Shown here piece after piece: positions 9,077-17,116 of a stretch of 64,000 nucleotides of DNA. Below the pieces are notes generated by a model. It saw only the letters and a list, made by a program, of their open reading frames with translations, did no database searches and was not told the DNA's origin. The DNA lies in assembly GCA_045545665.1 (NCBI GenBank), contig JAZQBL010000001.1:1-64000 (forward strand), in the 5' to 3' direction. Source of the stretch: RGIG7213 sp045545665. Its GTDB lineage: Bacteria; Bacillota; Clostridia; Oscillospirales; CAG-272. Position numbers and translations under genes: made by a program. Within the stretch, counting starts at the first letter, position 1. Each line of letters opens with the position of its first letter.

Positions 9077-9120
9077 ACCCCCGTGCCGATATTTCTTTAT
9101 ATTATAATCGGCAAGGGGGT
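9077..9120 (-). promoter_or_regulatory. Hairpin covering the ribosome site of the MecA-domain gene
   Basis: Arms 9077-9090 and 9107-9120 (ACCCCCGTGCCGAT / ATCGGCAAGGGGGT) pair over 14 bp with one mismatch. On the minus strand the 3' arm contains GGGGG, five bases before the ATG at 9072. The loop reads TATAATATAAAG, so it holds a -10-like hexamer, though no good -35 is visible. It may terminate the SIS-gene transcript, sequester the ribosome site, or both. Confidence 0.55.
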
Positions 9121-9131
9121 GTTTCGTTACA

Positions 9132-9737
9132 TTATTTTTTATTGAGTCTTTCGCCTACAGCTCCGCCCGGATGAATAAGACCGAACTGTTCTTTTTTATA
9201 TCCCGTAAGCTCCATAACGGCGGCAAGCAAAGCGTCAAAAATTGCAATCGTTGCAACGTATGATGCGGTTGCCATCATATTGTATTTGTCGCTTTCTTTC
9301 TCTATCTGCATTTTGATTATGTAATCTGCATTTTCCGCAAGAGGGGAGTTGAGATTTTCGGTTACTGCTATGAGCTTTGCGCCCTTTTTCTTTACTACGT
9401 CTATTATAGGCAGAAGCTCTACTGTTTTTCCGCCTCTTGATACCATTATTACGCAGTCCTCGTCCGTAACTACGCCAAGACCGCCGTGTACAGCTTCAGC
9501 AGGTGACATAAAGCATGCGGGTCTGTCAATACAGCAAAGGCTGTGCTGGAATTTTTTTGCCGCGATTCCCGAAGAACCGCTTGCACACGTTATTGTTTTT
9601 TTACATTCGCTGAGTGCTTTTGCGACCTTCAAAAATTCTTCCTTGTCGAGATATTCTTCAAGCTGTGCTATAGCATCCTTTTCTATCTGTAAAGACTGCC
9701 AAGCCATTTCAAGAGCTTTTTGTGAAAGATTGTCCAT
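9132..9737 (-). CDS. SIS-domain sugar-phosphate isomerase (KpsF/GutQ-like)
   Basis: A 201-residue protein made of a single SIS domain. Visible motifs are TCASGSSGIAAKKFQHSL near residue 50, a glutamate-containing AEAVHGGLG, the phosphate loop VSRGGKTVEL, and the family's C-terminal HPGGAVGERL. KpsF/GutQ enzymes interconvert ribulose-5-phosphate and arabinose-5-phosphate, but those usually carry two CBS domains that are absent here. The short Gram-positive form could act on another keto-sugar phosphate. ATG 9737 has GGAGAAAAAATC before it. The upstream DivIVA gene ends 14 bases away, so the two are probably co-transcribed. Confidence 0.85.
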   Translation of the reverse strand: MDNLSQKALEMAWQSLQIEKDAIAQLEEYLDKEEFLKVAKALSECKKTITCASGSSGIAAKKFQHSLCCIDRPACFMSPAEAVHGGLGVVTDEDCVIMVSRGGKTVELLPIIDVVKKKGAKLIAVTENLNSPLAENADYIIKMQIEKESDKYNMMATASYVATIAIFDALLAAVMELTGYKKEQFGLIHPGGAVGERLNKK

Positions 9738-9750
9738 GATTTTTTCTCCT

Positions 9751-10491
9751 TTATTGTTTATCAACAGTATTTTTTTTAAGCTCCGATACACATTCGATCA
9801 TTTCCTTGTCCATTTGGTCTATAATATCTGTAACGGACTGTGAATGTTTGTCGAATATGCTGCGGTAATTATCAAAGTACGTTTGAGTATGCTCTTTTGC
9901 GTTACGGAACATAACTTCGATTTCTTTTTTTGCATTTGAAATTATTGTTTCGGCCTGCTTTTTTGCATTTTCGATTATTGCATTTCCTTCGTCTTTTGCG
10001 GATGATATTACGGAGTCGGCGTTTCTGTTTGCATCAATTATGACCGCACCGATCTTTGATGACATTTTATCGTAAAGCTTTGCTTTTTCTTCAATTTCGG
10101 GGTCGTTGTTTGTCTGTACTGAAGCGGATGAAGCTTTCAATTCTTCGTTTTCCTTACACAGCTGGTCGAGGGCATCGTTCTGAGCTGCTGCCAATTCTTC
10201 ACTTTCGGACAATTTAGCCTGAAGCTCTTTTTTTGCTTCTTCGGCAGATGCAAGTTCTTCTTTAAGACGTTCAAGTTCGGCTTTTAAAGCTTCATTTTCT
10301 TCCGCTGCCTGCTTGTACTCTTCGTTTTTTAACTGTGCTTCGGCGAGTTTTCCTTCGATTTCCTTCAATGCCTTTGACGATGTGTCAAGTTCCGATTTGA
10401 AGTTGAAATTCATTTTTTCAATATAATCTACGACGTCGTCTTTGTTAAAACCTCTTACAGCCGTTCTGAACAGCTTTACGTTTTCGTCCAT
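9751..10491 (-). CDS. DivIVA-domain coiled-coil protein
   Basis: The 246-residue protein starts with a DivIVA-like N-terminus (KLFRTAVRGFNKDDVVDYIEK), followed by a long Glu/Lys/Ala-rich coiled coil (about 40-130). The C-terminal half has repeated A-x3-I/A-E-x2-K helices like those near the end of DivIVA/GpsB relatives. Such proteins sense membrane curvature and organise division or polar growth. ATG 10491 has GGAGGGATACT before it and a good promoter upstream. It is probably cytosolic and membrane-associated. Confidence 0.8.
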   Translation of the reverse strand: MDENVKLFRTAVRGFNKDDVVDYIEKMNFNFKSELDTSSKALKEIEGKLAEAQLKNEEYKQAAEENEALKAELERLKEELASAEEAKKELQAKLSESEELAAAQNDALDQLCKENEELKASSASVQTNNDPEIEEKAKLYDKMSSKIGAVIIDANRNADSVISSAKDEGNAIIENAKKQAETIISNAKKEIEVMFRNAKEHTQTYFDNYRSIFDKHSQSVTDIIDQMDKEMIECVSELKKNTVDKQ

Positions 10492-10530
10492 AGTATCCCT
10501 CCGATTTTGACAAAAGTCATATACTGATAT

Positions 10531-10559
10531 ATAATAACACAAAATAATGACTATTTCAA
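10531..10559 (-). promoter_or_regulatory. SigA-type promoter of the DivIVA gene
   Basis: On the minus strand: -35 TTGAAA (10559-10554), 17-bp spacer, -10 TATTAT (10536-10531), about 40 bases before the ATG at 10491. Confidence 0.7.
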
Positions 10560-10617
10560 GTCGTAACGACAATAAAATAAAACTTTCTTATTTATCGCCT
10601 GTTAATTATTTTAAATA

Positions 10618-10646
10618 TTGTTATACCGCCGTAATAAATTTAAGAT
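10618..10646 (+). promoter_or_regulatory. Probable promoter of the FkbM methyltransferase gene
   Basis: -35 TTGTTA (10618-10623), 17-bp spacer, -10 TAAGAT (10641-10646). It is divergent from the DivIVA promoter, with about 60 bases between them. Confidence 0.45.
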
Positions 10647-10684
10647 AGAATACAAACTTGAAAATACAATTATTGCGAGGTAAA

Positions 10685-11767
10685 ATGACGGAAGTTAATT
10701 ACGACCTGTGGGAATATCTTTCCACGGCAAAAAAACCGCTTGTCGTATACGGAATGGGCGACGGTGCTGATAAGCTTATAGCGGCGCTTGCCCGTATAGG
10801 CAGAGAACCTGATGACTACTTTGCTTCCGACGGGTTTGTCAGAGGGCAGCTTTTTCACGGTAAAAAGGTACTTTCTTTCGATGAAGTTAAAAAGAAATAC
10901 AGTGAGTTCATCGTTTTGGTATCCTTCGGAACTCAATTGCCCGACGTTATAGAAAATATTTGCAAGATCGACAGCGAATACGAGCTGTATGCCCCGGACC
11001 TTCCCGTGTGCCCGGATGAGCTTTTTACTTATGACTATTACAGCCGCCATAAGGATGAATTTGAATACGCTTCATCTCTTTTGTGTGATGATGAATCGAA
11101 AAAAGAATTTGCCGACGTGCTCAATTTCAAGCTTTCGGGAAAGATAAAATATATTAAATTCTCACAAAGTTCTCAATTTGCTATTGCAAAATCTAAATTA
11201 AAATGTTATAATTATAAATCGTATGTTGATGCGGGGGCATATAACGGAGATACAGTCTTGCAAATGAGCTCTGTATGTCCCAATCTTTTGAAGGTTTATG
11301 CGTTTGAACCCGATGAGAGAAATTATAGAAAAATGATGAAAAATCTTTCATCGCTCGACGTTTCGCTTTCCTTGTACAATGCAGCACTCGGTAATACCGA
11401 TGGGGAAAGAGTGATATTCGAAAAGGGAAACAGAAACACATCTTTGTATGCTTCTTCAGCATCGGACAGCAAAGAGAAAAAGATAAACGTAGTAAGGCTT
11501 GATTCTGTGCTTGACGGCGCTTCTGCGGACCTTATAAAAATGGACGTTGAAGGTGCGGAAGAGGATGCGATACTGGGCGCACGCAATACGATATCGAATT
11601 TTGCACCCGATATGCAGATATCTCTTTATCACAGACCGAGTGATATGTTCAAGCTTATCCCTCTCGTAAAAGATCTGTACGATAACGCAGAAATATACGT
11701 AAAGAAAACGAGATATATTCCCGCATGGGATTTTAATATGTATCTGATCAATAAAAACAAGATTTAA
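10685..11767 (+). CDS. FkbM family SAM-dependent methyltransferase
   Basis: The N-terminal part (about 1-130) holds a Rossmann-like segment with VVYGMGDGADKL. The C-terminal part (about 175-355) is an FkbM methyltransferase: SAM loop YVDAGAYNGDTVLQM, acidic VYAFEPDERNY and a catalytic-core LIKMDVEGAEEDAILGA. FkbM enzymes O-methylate sugars or other small metabolites; the substrate is unknown. ATG 10685 is favoured by GCGAGG five bases before it, over a TTG at 10658. It sits 27 bases upstream of the cohesin gene with no terminator, so they may share a transcript. Confidence 0.85.
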   Translation: MTEVNYDLWEYLSTAKKPLVVYGMGDGADKLIAALARIGREPDDYFASDGFVRGQLFHGKKVLSFDEVKKKYSEFIVLVSFGTQLPDVIENICKIDSEYELYAPDLPVCPDELFTYDYYSRHKDEFEYASSLLCDDESKKEFADVLNFKLSGKIKYIKFSQSSQFAIAKSKLKCYNYKSYVDAGAYNGDTVLQMSSVCPNLLKVYAFEPDERNYRKMMKNLSSLDVSLSLYNAALGNTDGERVIFEKGNRNTSLYASSASDSKEKKINVVRLDSVLDGASADLIKMDVEGAEEDAILGARNTISNFAPDMQISLYHRPSDMFKLIPLVKDLYDNAEIYVKKTRYIPAWDFNMYLINKNKI

Positions 11768-11794
11768 TGAATTTTTCAGAAAGGCTATAACGGT

Positions 11795-13654
11795 ATGAAA
11801 AACAGATTAAACAAAATAGTGGTGCTTATTCTCACTGTCTTTGTCGTGCTTTCTTCACTCGGTCTTTCCGCTTTTGCGGTTGCTGACAAGGATATTGCAC
11901 AGATATCGGTTTCGGTATCGTCATCAAGCCCTCAAAAGGGTGATACCATAAAGGTTACAGTGCAGATAGACAACTACGCAACGATGACACCTAAAATATC
12001 AGCTATGGAAGTCTCTGTTCAGTTCGATTCGAACGTGTTTTCCCTCGTTCCCGGAACGGTCAGTACTTCTTCGCTCAAGATAAACTCGGGTGATGCTATC
12101 GGTGCCGTTTACGATGGAGATAAGACGGTCGATTTCTATTATTGTTATGCAAATAATTCAGGACAACCGCTTCCGAGAGGAAACATAAATAAGTTCATTC
12201 TCTTTACGTTTGATCTTAAGGTGTCGGAAGAAATACAAGAAGATACTTCGGTTGCTTTTGAAGTGACAAAATGTAACCTTTACGACAGCCATATGACGAG
12301 CACTCCCGGTTCAGAGATCAGGTGCAAAGAACCGAAGCTTCCTTCCGTAAAAGTCTACGTTGACCGTCCTGCCGTTCTCTATAACGAAAGCGGTGTAAAC
12401 GAAGGCACGTACGACAAGATGGTAAAGCTTGAATTTGATGCTTCTACTGCAGAGCTTTCCTATGAAGGAAGAGATGCCGTAACGATCACAAGCCCCCATT
12501 TTCTTAAGGAAAACGGAACGTATGAGCTTAAAGTAAAAGCGGACGGCACAACAGTAAATGAAACGATAACCGTCGACCGTGAGATAAAATCAATATCACT
12601 GAAGGTCGGAACGTATACAACAAAATACGCTTTAAACGAAGACTTGAACCTTGAAAAAGGCGAGATAATCGTGCAGTATTACGACGACAGCCCATACAGC
12701 GAGGATAACGGAATATCGTATATCCCCCTGTCCGATTCTAACATAAGCGTTTCGGGATACGATAAAACTGTTCCCGGCGAGCAAAAGCTCAACGTAATAT
12801 ACATGGGATTTACAACGAGTATGAGCGTTACTGTTATGGAAGTCTCAGTTGCCGGAATTATTGTAAAATCGGGAAGTGAGCTTGCGTATAAGTACGTTCC
12901 CGTAGGATATCCCATTGATACGACAGGGTTGTATCTTATAGTACAGTACAGCGATGGTACGAAAGAAGAAAAAAACGTTGATGCATCTATGCTTGGAGAA
13001 TATTTAAATGCCGAAGCAGGCGTTGTGAGCGTTGATATCAAAGTCGGCGACAAAGTACTTGAAGATGCTTTTGAAGTTGAATATGTAGCTGCTGATGAGC
13101 TTACAGCGTTTAAAAATGATGTAAAATCAACGGATCCCGACGATCTTGTTCTTAACGACGTAAGTAAGGTTGAAGATATGATCTCAAGATACAATGCACT
13201 TGTGTCGAGATTCGGTCCTTCGGTTATGACGAACGGTGTTGACGTGCAGAGCCAGTATGATGCTATCGTTCAGAAAATGAGCGATATAACAGGAGGAGAG
13301 ATGACCCCCGGTTTGAATACGGGCGACAGCGAAACCGGCGACGTAACAAATGGCGATGATACAACGGGAACTCCCGATACACAACGCAATAACGGTAATA
13401 CAATGAAGGTAATCGGAATAGTTATCGCTGTTATCGTTGCACTTTCTGTCGTGGCGGGTGTTGTGTATTTTATAGTCGTTTATCTCAAAAAGAAAAAAGA
13501 AGCTGAAGAATACTATTATGATGATGACGAAGACGAAGATGACGATGACGATGACGACATGGGGCTTGAACAGCCGACCGTTTCGGCAAGCTTTGATTAT
13601 CTGTCTGATGATATTATAGGTATAAATTTTGAGGAGGATGAGGATGATGAGTAA
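11795..13654 (+). CDS. Membrane-anchored cohesin-domain surface protein
   Basis: A 619-residue exported protein. Order: signal peptide (about 1-28, ending SAFA); a cohesin-like beta domain (about 32-185; SVSSSSPQKGDTIKVTVQID and the typical FDSNVFSLV strand); two bacterial Ig-like group 3-type domains (about 260-430); a short helical segment; a T/G/N/D-rich linker (about 505-535); a transmembrane helix (about 537-563); KKKK; and a highly acidic tail with runs of Asp. The tail would be cytosolic. Cohesins bind dockerins, and a dockerin protein is encoded immediately downstream with overlapping ends. This looks like a cell-surface receptor, not a scaffoldin: it has one cohesin, no carbohydrate-binding module and no SLH or sortase signal. 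Confidence 0.8.
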   Translation: MKNRLNKIVVLILTVFVVLSSLGLSAFAVADKDIAQISVSVSSSSPQKGDTIKVTVQIDNYATMTPKISAMEVSVQFDSNVFSLVPGTVSTSSLKINSGDAIGAVYDGDKTVDFYYCYANNSGQPLPRGNINKFILFTFDLKVSEEIQEDTSVAFEVTKCNLYDSHMTSTPGSEIRCKEPKLPSVKVYVDRPAVLYNESGVNEGTYDKMVKLEFDASTAELSYEGRDAVTITSPHFLKENGTYELKVKADGTTVNETITVDREIKSISLKVGTYTTKYALNEDLNLEKGEIIVQYYDDSPYSEDNGISYIPLSDSNISVSGYDKTVPGEQKLNVIYMGFTTSMSVTVMEVSVAGIIVKSGSELAYKYVPVGYPIDTTGLYLIVQYSDGTKEEKNVDASMLGEYLNAEAGVVSVDIKVGDKVLEDAFEVEYVAADELTAFKNDVKSTDPDDLVLNDVSKVEDMISRYNALVSRFGPSVMTNGVDVQSQYDAIVQKMSDITGGEMTPGLNTGDSETGDVTNGDDTTGTPDTQRNNGNTMKVIGIVIAVIVALSVVAGVVYFIVVYLKKKKEAEEYYYDDDEDEDDDDDDDMGLEQPTVSASFDYLSDDIIGINFEEDEDDE

Positions 13655-14459
13655 GCTTTTGAAAAATATTTGCTCTTTGAGCTTGGCTCTTGCGCTTGTT
13701 TTTACGTTTTCTTTTTCTGTAATTGCTGTTGATGAATCTACTCCCGCTGATTCGGAAACAGAAGAGGAAACAACATCCCCTGACACAGACACAGACGCGC
13801 CGGTTGAATCTATAAAATTCGAAAAAGACCAGTATGTTCTTTACGAAGGAGATTCCGAAAAAGTAAATGTTGTCGTAACTCCCGATGATGCAAGTGACTA
13901 CGTTATTGAATATTCATCGGACGATGAAACGGTCGTAACGATAGACGGCGAGGGAAACATTACGGCAAAAGGAAAAGGAACTGCAAAGATCACTGCTGAA
14001 TGCGGAGATGTTTCTTGCGAAGCAACGGTTACTGTAATAAGCTTTGATCTTACGGTTGAAGAGGACAACGTAACGAAAGAAAAGTTTGTAAGCGGATTTG
14101 AACTCGGTATCACAGTCAGTGAAGCAAAGGAAATGTTTGCAAGCTTCAAAAAAACGGATGCCGAAAACGTGAAGATCACATCCGGTTCGGGTGAGGTCTC
14201 AAGCGGGGCATCTCTTGCAACCGGTATGGTAATAGAAGACGGCGGCGAATATTATACGGTCGTCATTTTCGGTGATGTCAACGGAAACGGAACTGTTACA
14301 TATGAGGATACAAAAGAAGTAATTTCCGTTCTTTCGGGCGGTTCTTTCAAAGGTAAAGCATACGAAAAAGCGGCATACGTCAATGGCAATAATACGATTA
14401 CTGTTAAAAATGCTCTTGATATTTCCGATTACGTGTGCGGAAAGCTCGCCTCTCTGTAA
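13644..14459 (+). CDS. Secreted Ig-like (Big_2) protein with C-terminal dockerin
   Basis: A 271-residue exported protein. A signal peptide is followed by an acidic T/E/D linker, one Big_2 Ig-like domain (about 55-135, with the usual TVDxxGxITAKGKGTAKIT-type pattern), and a TVSE-type pre-dockerin module (about 150-205). The dockerin follows at the C-terminus. Its first calcium loop, GDVNGNGTVTYED, is intact. The second, YVNGNNTITVKN, has lost the leading Asp. The start lies inside the end of the cohesin gene, with GAGGAGG (13631-13637) as ribosome site, which also encodes the acidic tail of the cohesin protein. Co-translation with its likely receptor is expected. Confidence 0.82.
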   Translation: MMSKLLKNICSLSLALALVFTFSFSVIAVDESTPADSETEEETTSPDTDTDAPVESIKFEKDQYVLYEGDSEKVNVVVTPDDASDYVIEYSSDDETVVTIDGEGNITAKGKGTAKITAECGDVSCEATVTVISFDLTVEEDNVTKEKFVSGFELGITVSEAKEMFASFKKTDAENVKITSGSGEVSSGASLATGMVIEDGGEYYTVVIFGDVNGNGTVTYEDTKEVISVLSGGSFKGKAYEKAAYVNGNNTITVKNALDISDYVCGKLASL

Positions 14460-14466
14460 AAATAAT

Positions 14467-14489
14467 AAGGCGGCTATACAGCCGCCTTT
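14467..14489 (+). terminator. Terminator after the cohesin-dockerin genes
   Basis: AAGGCGGCT / AGCCGCCTT, a perfect 9-bp stem with a 4-base loop, followed by only a short T stretch. Confidence 0.65.
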
Positions 14490-14511
14490 AATCATTTGAA
14501 AGTATGTACGT

Positions 14512-15867
14512 ATGGAAAAATTGATAAAAAATCAAAAATATGACGTTGAAATAACGGATACTAATAATCTCGGATACGGAGTCTGCAAAATAAACGGATG
14601 CGCCGTTTTTGTAAAAAACTGTGTGCAGGGCGATAAATGTACCGTTAAGATCATCAAGGTTCTCAAAAATTATGCTATCGGCGTATGCGATGAGCTGAAA
14701 GAAGCATCTGCCTTCAGAACATCACCTGAATGTGAATATAAAAGATGCGGCGGCTGTGTTTTTCAACATATAAGCTTTGAATATGAAAACGAACTGAAAA
14801 AACGATACATAGAATCAGCTCTCAAAAAAGCGGGACTTTCCGATATAACCGTTGAGGATACGCTTTATGCGGATAATAAAACATCTCATTACAGAAACAA
14901 GGCGCAGTATCCGCTGACAAAGGATAAAGACGGAAATATCAAAGCAGGTTTTTTTGCACAGAAAACGCACGAGGTGATCCCGTGCGATGATTGTGCGATA
15001 TCTTCCCGTATTTTTTCCGACATCGTCAGAACGTCGGTTGAATTCTTTCAGAAAAACGGCTTTACTGTGTACGATGAAAAAACGGGCAAGGGACTTTTAC
15101 GCCATATCTATTTGAGATGTGCCGAAGGTACAGGGCAGGTAATGGTCTGTATCGTCATAAACGGTGATACTTTGCCGAAAAAAGACGAATATATTTCTTG
15201 TTTGACGGATAAATTTCCATCTGTAAGAACCGTATGCATCAACATCAATAAAGAAAATACGAATGTAATTCTTTCAAAAAAGACATTTGTTTTGTACGGT
15301 GACGGATATATCGAAGACACCCTTATGGGCAAACGCTTTATAATTTCCCCTGCATCGTTTTATCAAGTCAATAAACGCTGTACGGAAATACTTTACGGAA
15401 AAGCAAAGGAGCTTTTGGGCAATGATTACAAATGCGTGCTCGATCTTTACTGCGGTATAGGAACTGTCGGTATATGTATAGCATCAGATGCAGAAAAGCT
15501 CGTCGGTGTTGAAATCGTTCCCGAAGCAATTGAAGATGCAAAGAAAAATGCAAAGCTTAATTCGCTTGAAAACTGTAATTTTTACAATGCCGATGCTTCC
15601 GATATTGCAAAAATAGCACCCGATGCCGACTGCATAATAGTAGACCCGCCGAGAAAAGGAATAACGCGTGAGGTCATCGACTATATTGTCAAAGCATCTC
15701 CTGAAAAAGTTGTATACATTTCCTGCGATCCCGATACACTCATACGTGATATAGCACTTTTTGCTCCATTGGGATATGTAACTGATAAAATAACTCCGGT
15801 AAATATGTTCCCGAGGACAGAACACGTCGAGAGTGTCGTTTGTCTCTCACGAGCCAAAGCGACGTGA
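14512..15867 (+). CDS. rlmD: 23S rRNA (uracil-C5)-methyltransferase, RlmD/RumA family
   Basis: Methylates a uracil of 23S rRNA (U1939 in E. coli) using SAM. Order: TRAM domain (about 1-60), an iron-sulfur insertion with Cys74, Cys79 and Cys82 (CEYKRCGGC) and a further CDDC near 158-161, then the Rossmann methyltransferase with the loop VLDLYCGIGTVGI, IIVDPPRKG and catalytic Cys405 in VYISCDP. At 451 residues it is normal length. Several paralogues of this family exist in Firmicutes (RlmCD), so the exact target base is uncertain. The ribosome site is weak (GAAAG). Its TGA stop is the first element of a small hairpin repeat. Confidence 0.9.
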   Translation: MEKLIKNQKYDVEITDTNNLGYGVCKINGCAVFVKNCVQGDKCTVKIIKVLKNYAIGVCDELKEASAFRTSPECEYKRCGGCVFQHISFEYENELKKRYIESALKKAGLSDITVEDTLYADNKTSHYRNKAQYPLTKDKDGNIKAGFFAQKTHEVIPCDDCAISSRIFSDIVRTSVEFFQKNGFTVYDEKTGKGLLRHIYLRCAEGTGQVMVCIVINGDTLPKKDEYISCLTDKFPSVRTVCININKENTNVILSKKTFVLYGDGYIEDTLMGKRFIISPASFYQVNKRCTEILYGKAKELLGNDYKCVLDLYCGIGTVGICIASDAEKLVGVEIVPEAIEDAKKNAKLNSLENCNFYNADASDIAKIAPDADCIIVDPPRKGITREVIDYIVKASPEKVVYISCDPDTLIRDIALFAPLGYVTDKITPVNMFPRTEHVESVVCLSRAKAT

Positions 15868-15915
15868 TATAACGCCTTGCGGCGTGTGATATGGACACCT
15901 ACGGTGCCGTGATAT
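15864..15915. repeat. GTGATAT hairpin repeat cluster
   Basis: Three copies of GTGATAT at 15864, 15886 and 15909 are separated by two short hairpins, ACGCC-TTGC-GGCGT and GGACACC-TAC-GGTGCC. The first copy includes the rlmD stop codon. Arrays of TGATAT-spaced small hairpins are, as I recall, scattered in genomes of gut Clostridia. It may act as a terminator or mRNA stabiliser. Confidence 0.55.
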
Positions 15916-16211
15916 AGCTTCCATAACGACAGTTAAATCAAAAGAAGAAAAGTGATTCCGGCATAACACGTTTAGAGAAAGTATGAGGTGAATTTCAAAT
16001 TAGCTATAGCTTAAATATATGGTCTTCTCGGAAAATCGAATCAAGTCAGCGACAGTTCAGCATAGGAGAATATACTGTTACCGTCGAAGAAAGTGTATTT
16101 GTTGAAATTGAGGATATACCGACGGATGTAAACCTTTCACTTGCGAAACTAAAATATCTCACGTCACTTCATTTACAACCGTATACGGACGAAAAAAAGA
16201 TCATTGATAAG
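15916..16211 (+). other. Open 5' extension without a start codon
   Basis: No complete gene is visible in this stretch. The frame of the next gene is open back to a TGA at 15984-15986 and reads like protein (for example FSIGEYTVTVEESVFVEIED), but has no ATG, GTG or TTG. A GTG at 15988 in the +1 frame reads VNFKLAIA before a stop at 16012. A one- or two-base indel near 16000-16011 would join it to the long frame. Confidence 0.5.
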
Positions 16212-17021
16212 ATGACCTCGTATGCAAAAAAGCTTGCAAAAGAATTTCACGGAGTTATTGAAGATCCGCAACTTGAAAACGGTGTAATATCTGTCGTCAA
16301 AGGAAAAGAATTTACAAGATCAACACGGAATGCAGATATAATTTCAATTTGTTGGTATATAGATCCTAAAGAAAGTTTGTCTTGTAAAACAGCGGATTTC
16401 ATTAACTTGATTGAAAAATATTTTCCTTTTGCGATGCCGAGAAGATACGGTTCGTTTGAGCCGCCACAGTATAAATTATCCGAAAACGGAAAAGAACACT
16501 TGATTGATTTTTTGAAAAAAGAAAGCTTCCCGGTAATATATTGCCAAAAACCCGTAACGCATATTTTTTTATCTGATGCTTGCGTTGATAATCAAAGGTT
16601 CTGTATAGAAGAATATCGTTGTAACAAAATTGAAATTGAATTATTCAAAGAAGCATATTCGGAAGAGAACTGGCAATTTGCTGTAAAAAGGCTGTTTAAA
16701 GAAACGGCGAAGCTCTTTAAACCGTTTTATGCCGAAATAATTGATGAAAAAGACTCAACTGTCTGTTCGTGGTGGTGGAAAGGCATACCGCAGAAAAGAG
16801 GTAATACGGTAATAATCGGTGAACCTTACAGCGTTTTGATGAAGGATTTACCGAGTGAAAATCAAATCGCCCCTGATCTTTATTATTTTGATAACGATCT
16901 TGATAAAGTAAAAATACCGTCAAAATTGGTATCAAAGAAGAAATTTTTTGCCAAAAAAGAACGAAACATCGGTTGTTTTGCAGATAATTATAAGTCTGCA
17001 AAGATTTTTCCGTTTAGCTGA
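16212..17021 (+). CDS. Unknown protein, probably with a damaged or mis-called 5' end
   Basis: No function recognised. From the first in-frame ATG the product is 269 residues, hydrophilic, with no signal peptide or membrane helix. Noticeable patches are FPFAMPRRYGSFEPPQY near residues 75-92 and CSWWWKGIPQKRGNTVIIGEPY near 195-217, which suggest a conserved fold. The true protein probably starts about 75 codons earlier, because the upstream frame stays open and looks coding. Codon use is more A/T-rich than the neighbours, which fits an accessory, perhaps transferred, gene. Proteins with this look can be immunity or partner proteins, but nothing here proves it. Confidence 0.55.
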   Translation: MTSYAKKLAKEFHGVIEDPQLENGVISVVKGKEFTRSTRNADIISICWYIDPKESLSCKTADFINLIEKYFPFAMPRRYGSFEPPQYKLSENGKEHLIDFLKKESFPVIYCQKPVTHIFLSDACVDNQRFCIEEYRCNKIEIELFKEAYSEENWQFAVKRLFKETAKLFKPFYAEIIDEKDSTVCSWWWKGIPQKRGNTVIIGEPYSVLMKDLPSENQIAPDLYYFDNDLDKVKIPSKLVSKKKFFAKKERNIGCFADNYKSAKIFPFS

Positions 17022-17066
17022 TAGCTTTTTGTTTCGAGACAGTTGAATATATTGATCGTCTGTTTT

Positions 17067-17096
17067 TTGTAACAATATTTAATTGAATAATATAAG
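17067..17096 (+). promoter_or_regulatory. Probable promoter of the four-helix-bundle gene
   Basis: -35 TTGTAA (17067-17072), 18-bp spacer, -10 TATAAG (17091-17096), about 20 bases before the ATG, with AAGGAG between them. Confidence 0.4.
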
Positions 17097-17116
17097 CAAA
17101 GAAGGAGTTAATTTGT

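Noticed and set aside
13519..13560. Run of GAT/GAC/GAA codons that looks like a simple-sequence repeat
   Set aside because: The unit is not regular enough for a phase-variable tract; it encodes the acidic tail of the cohesin protein and stays in frame.
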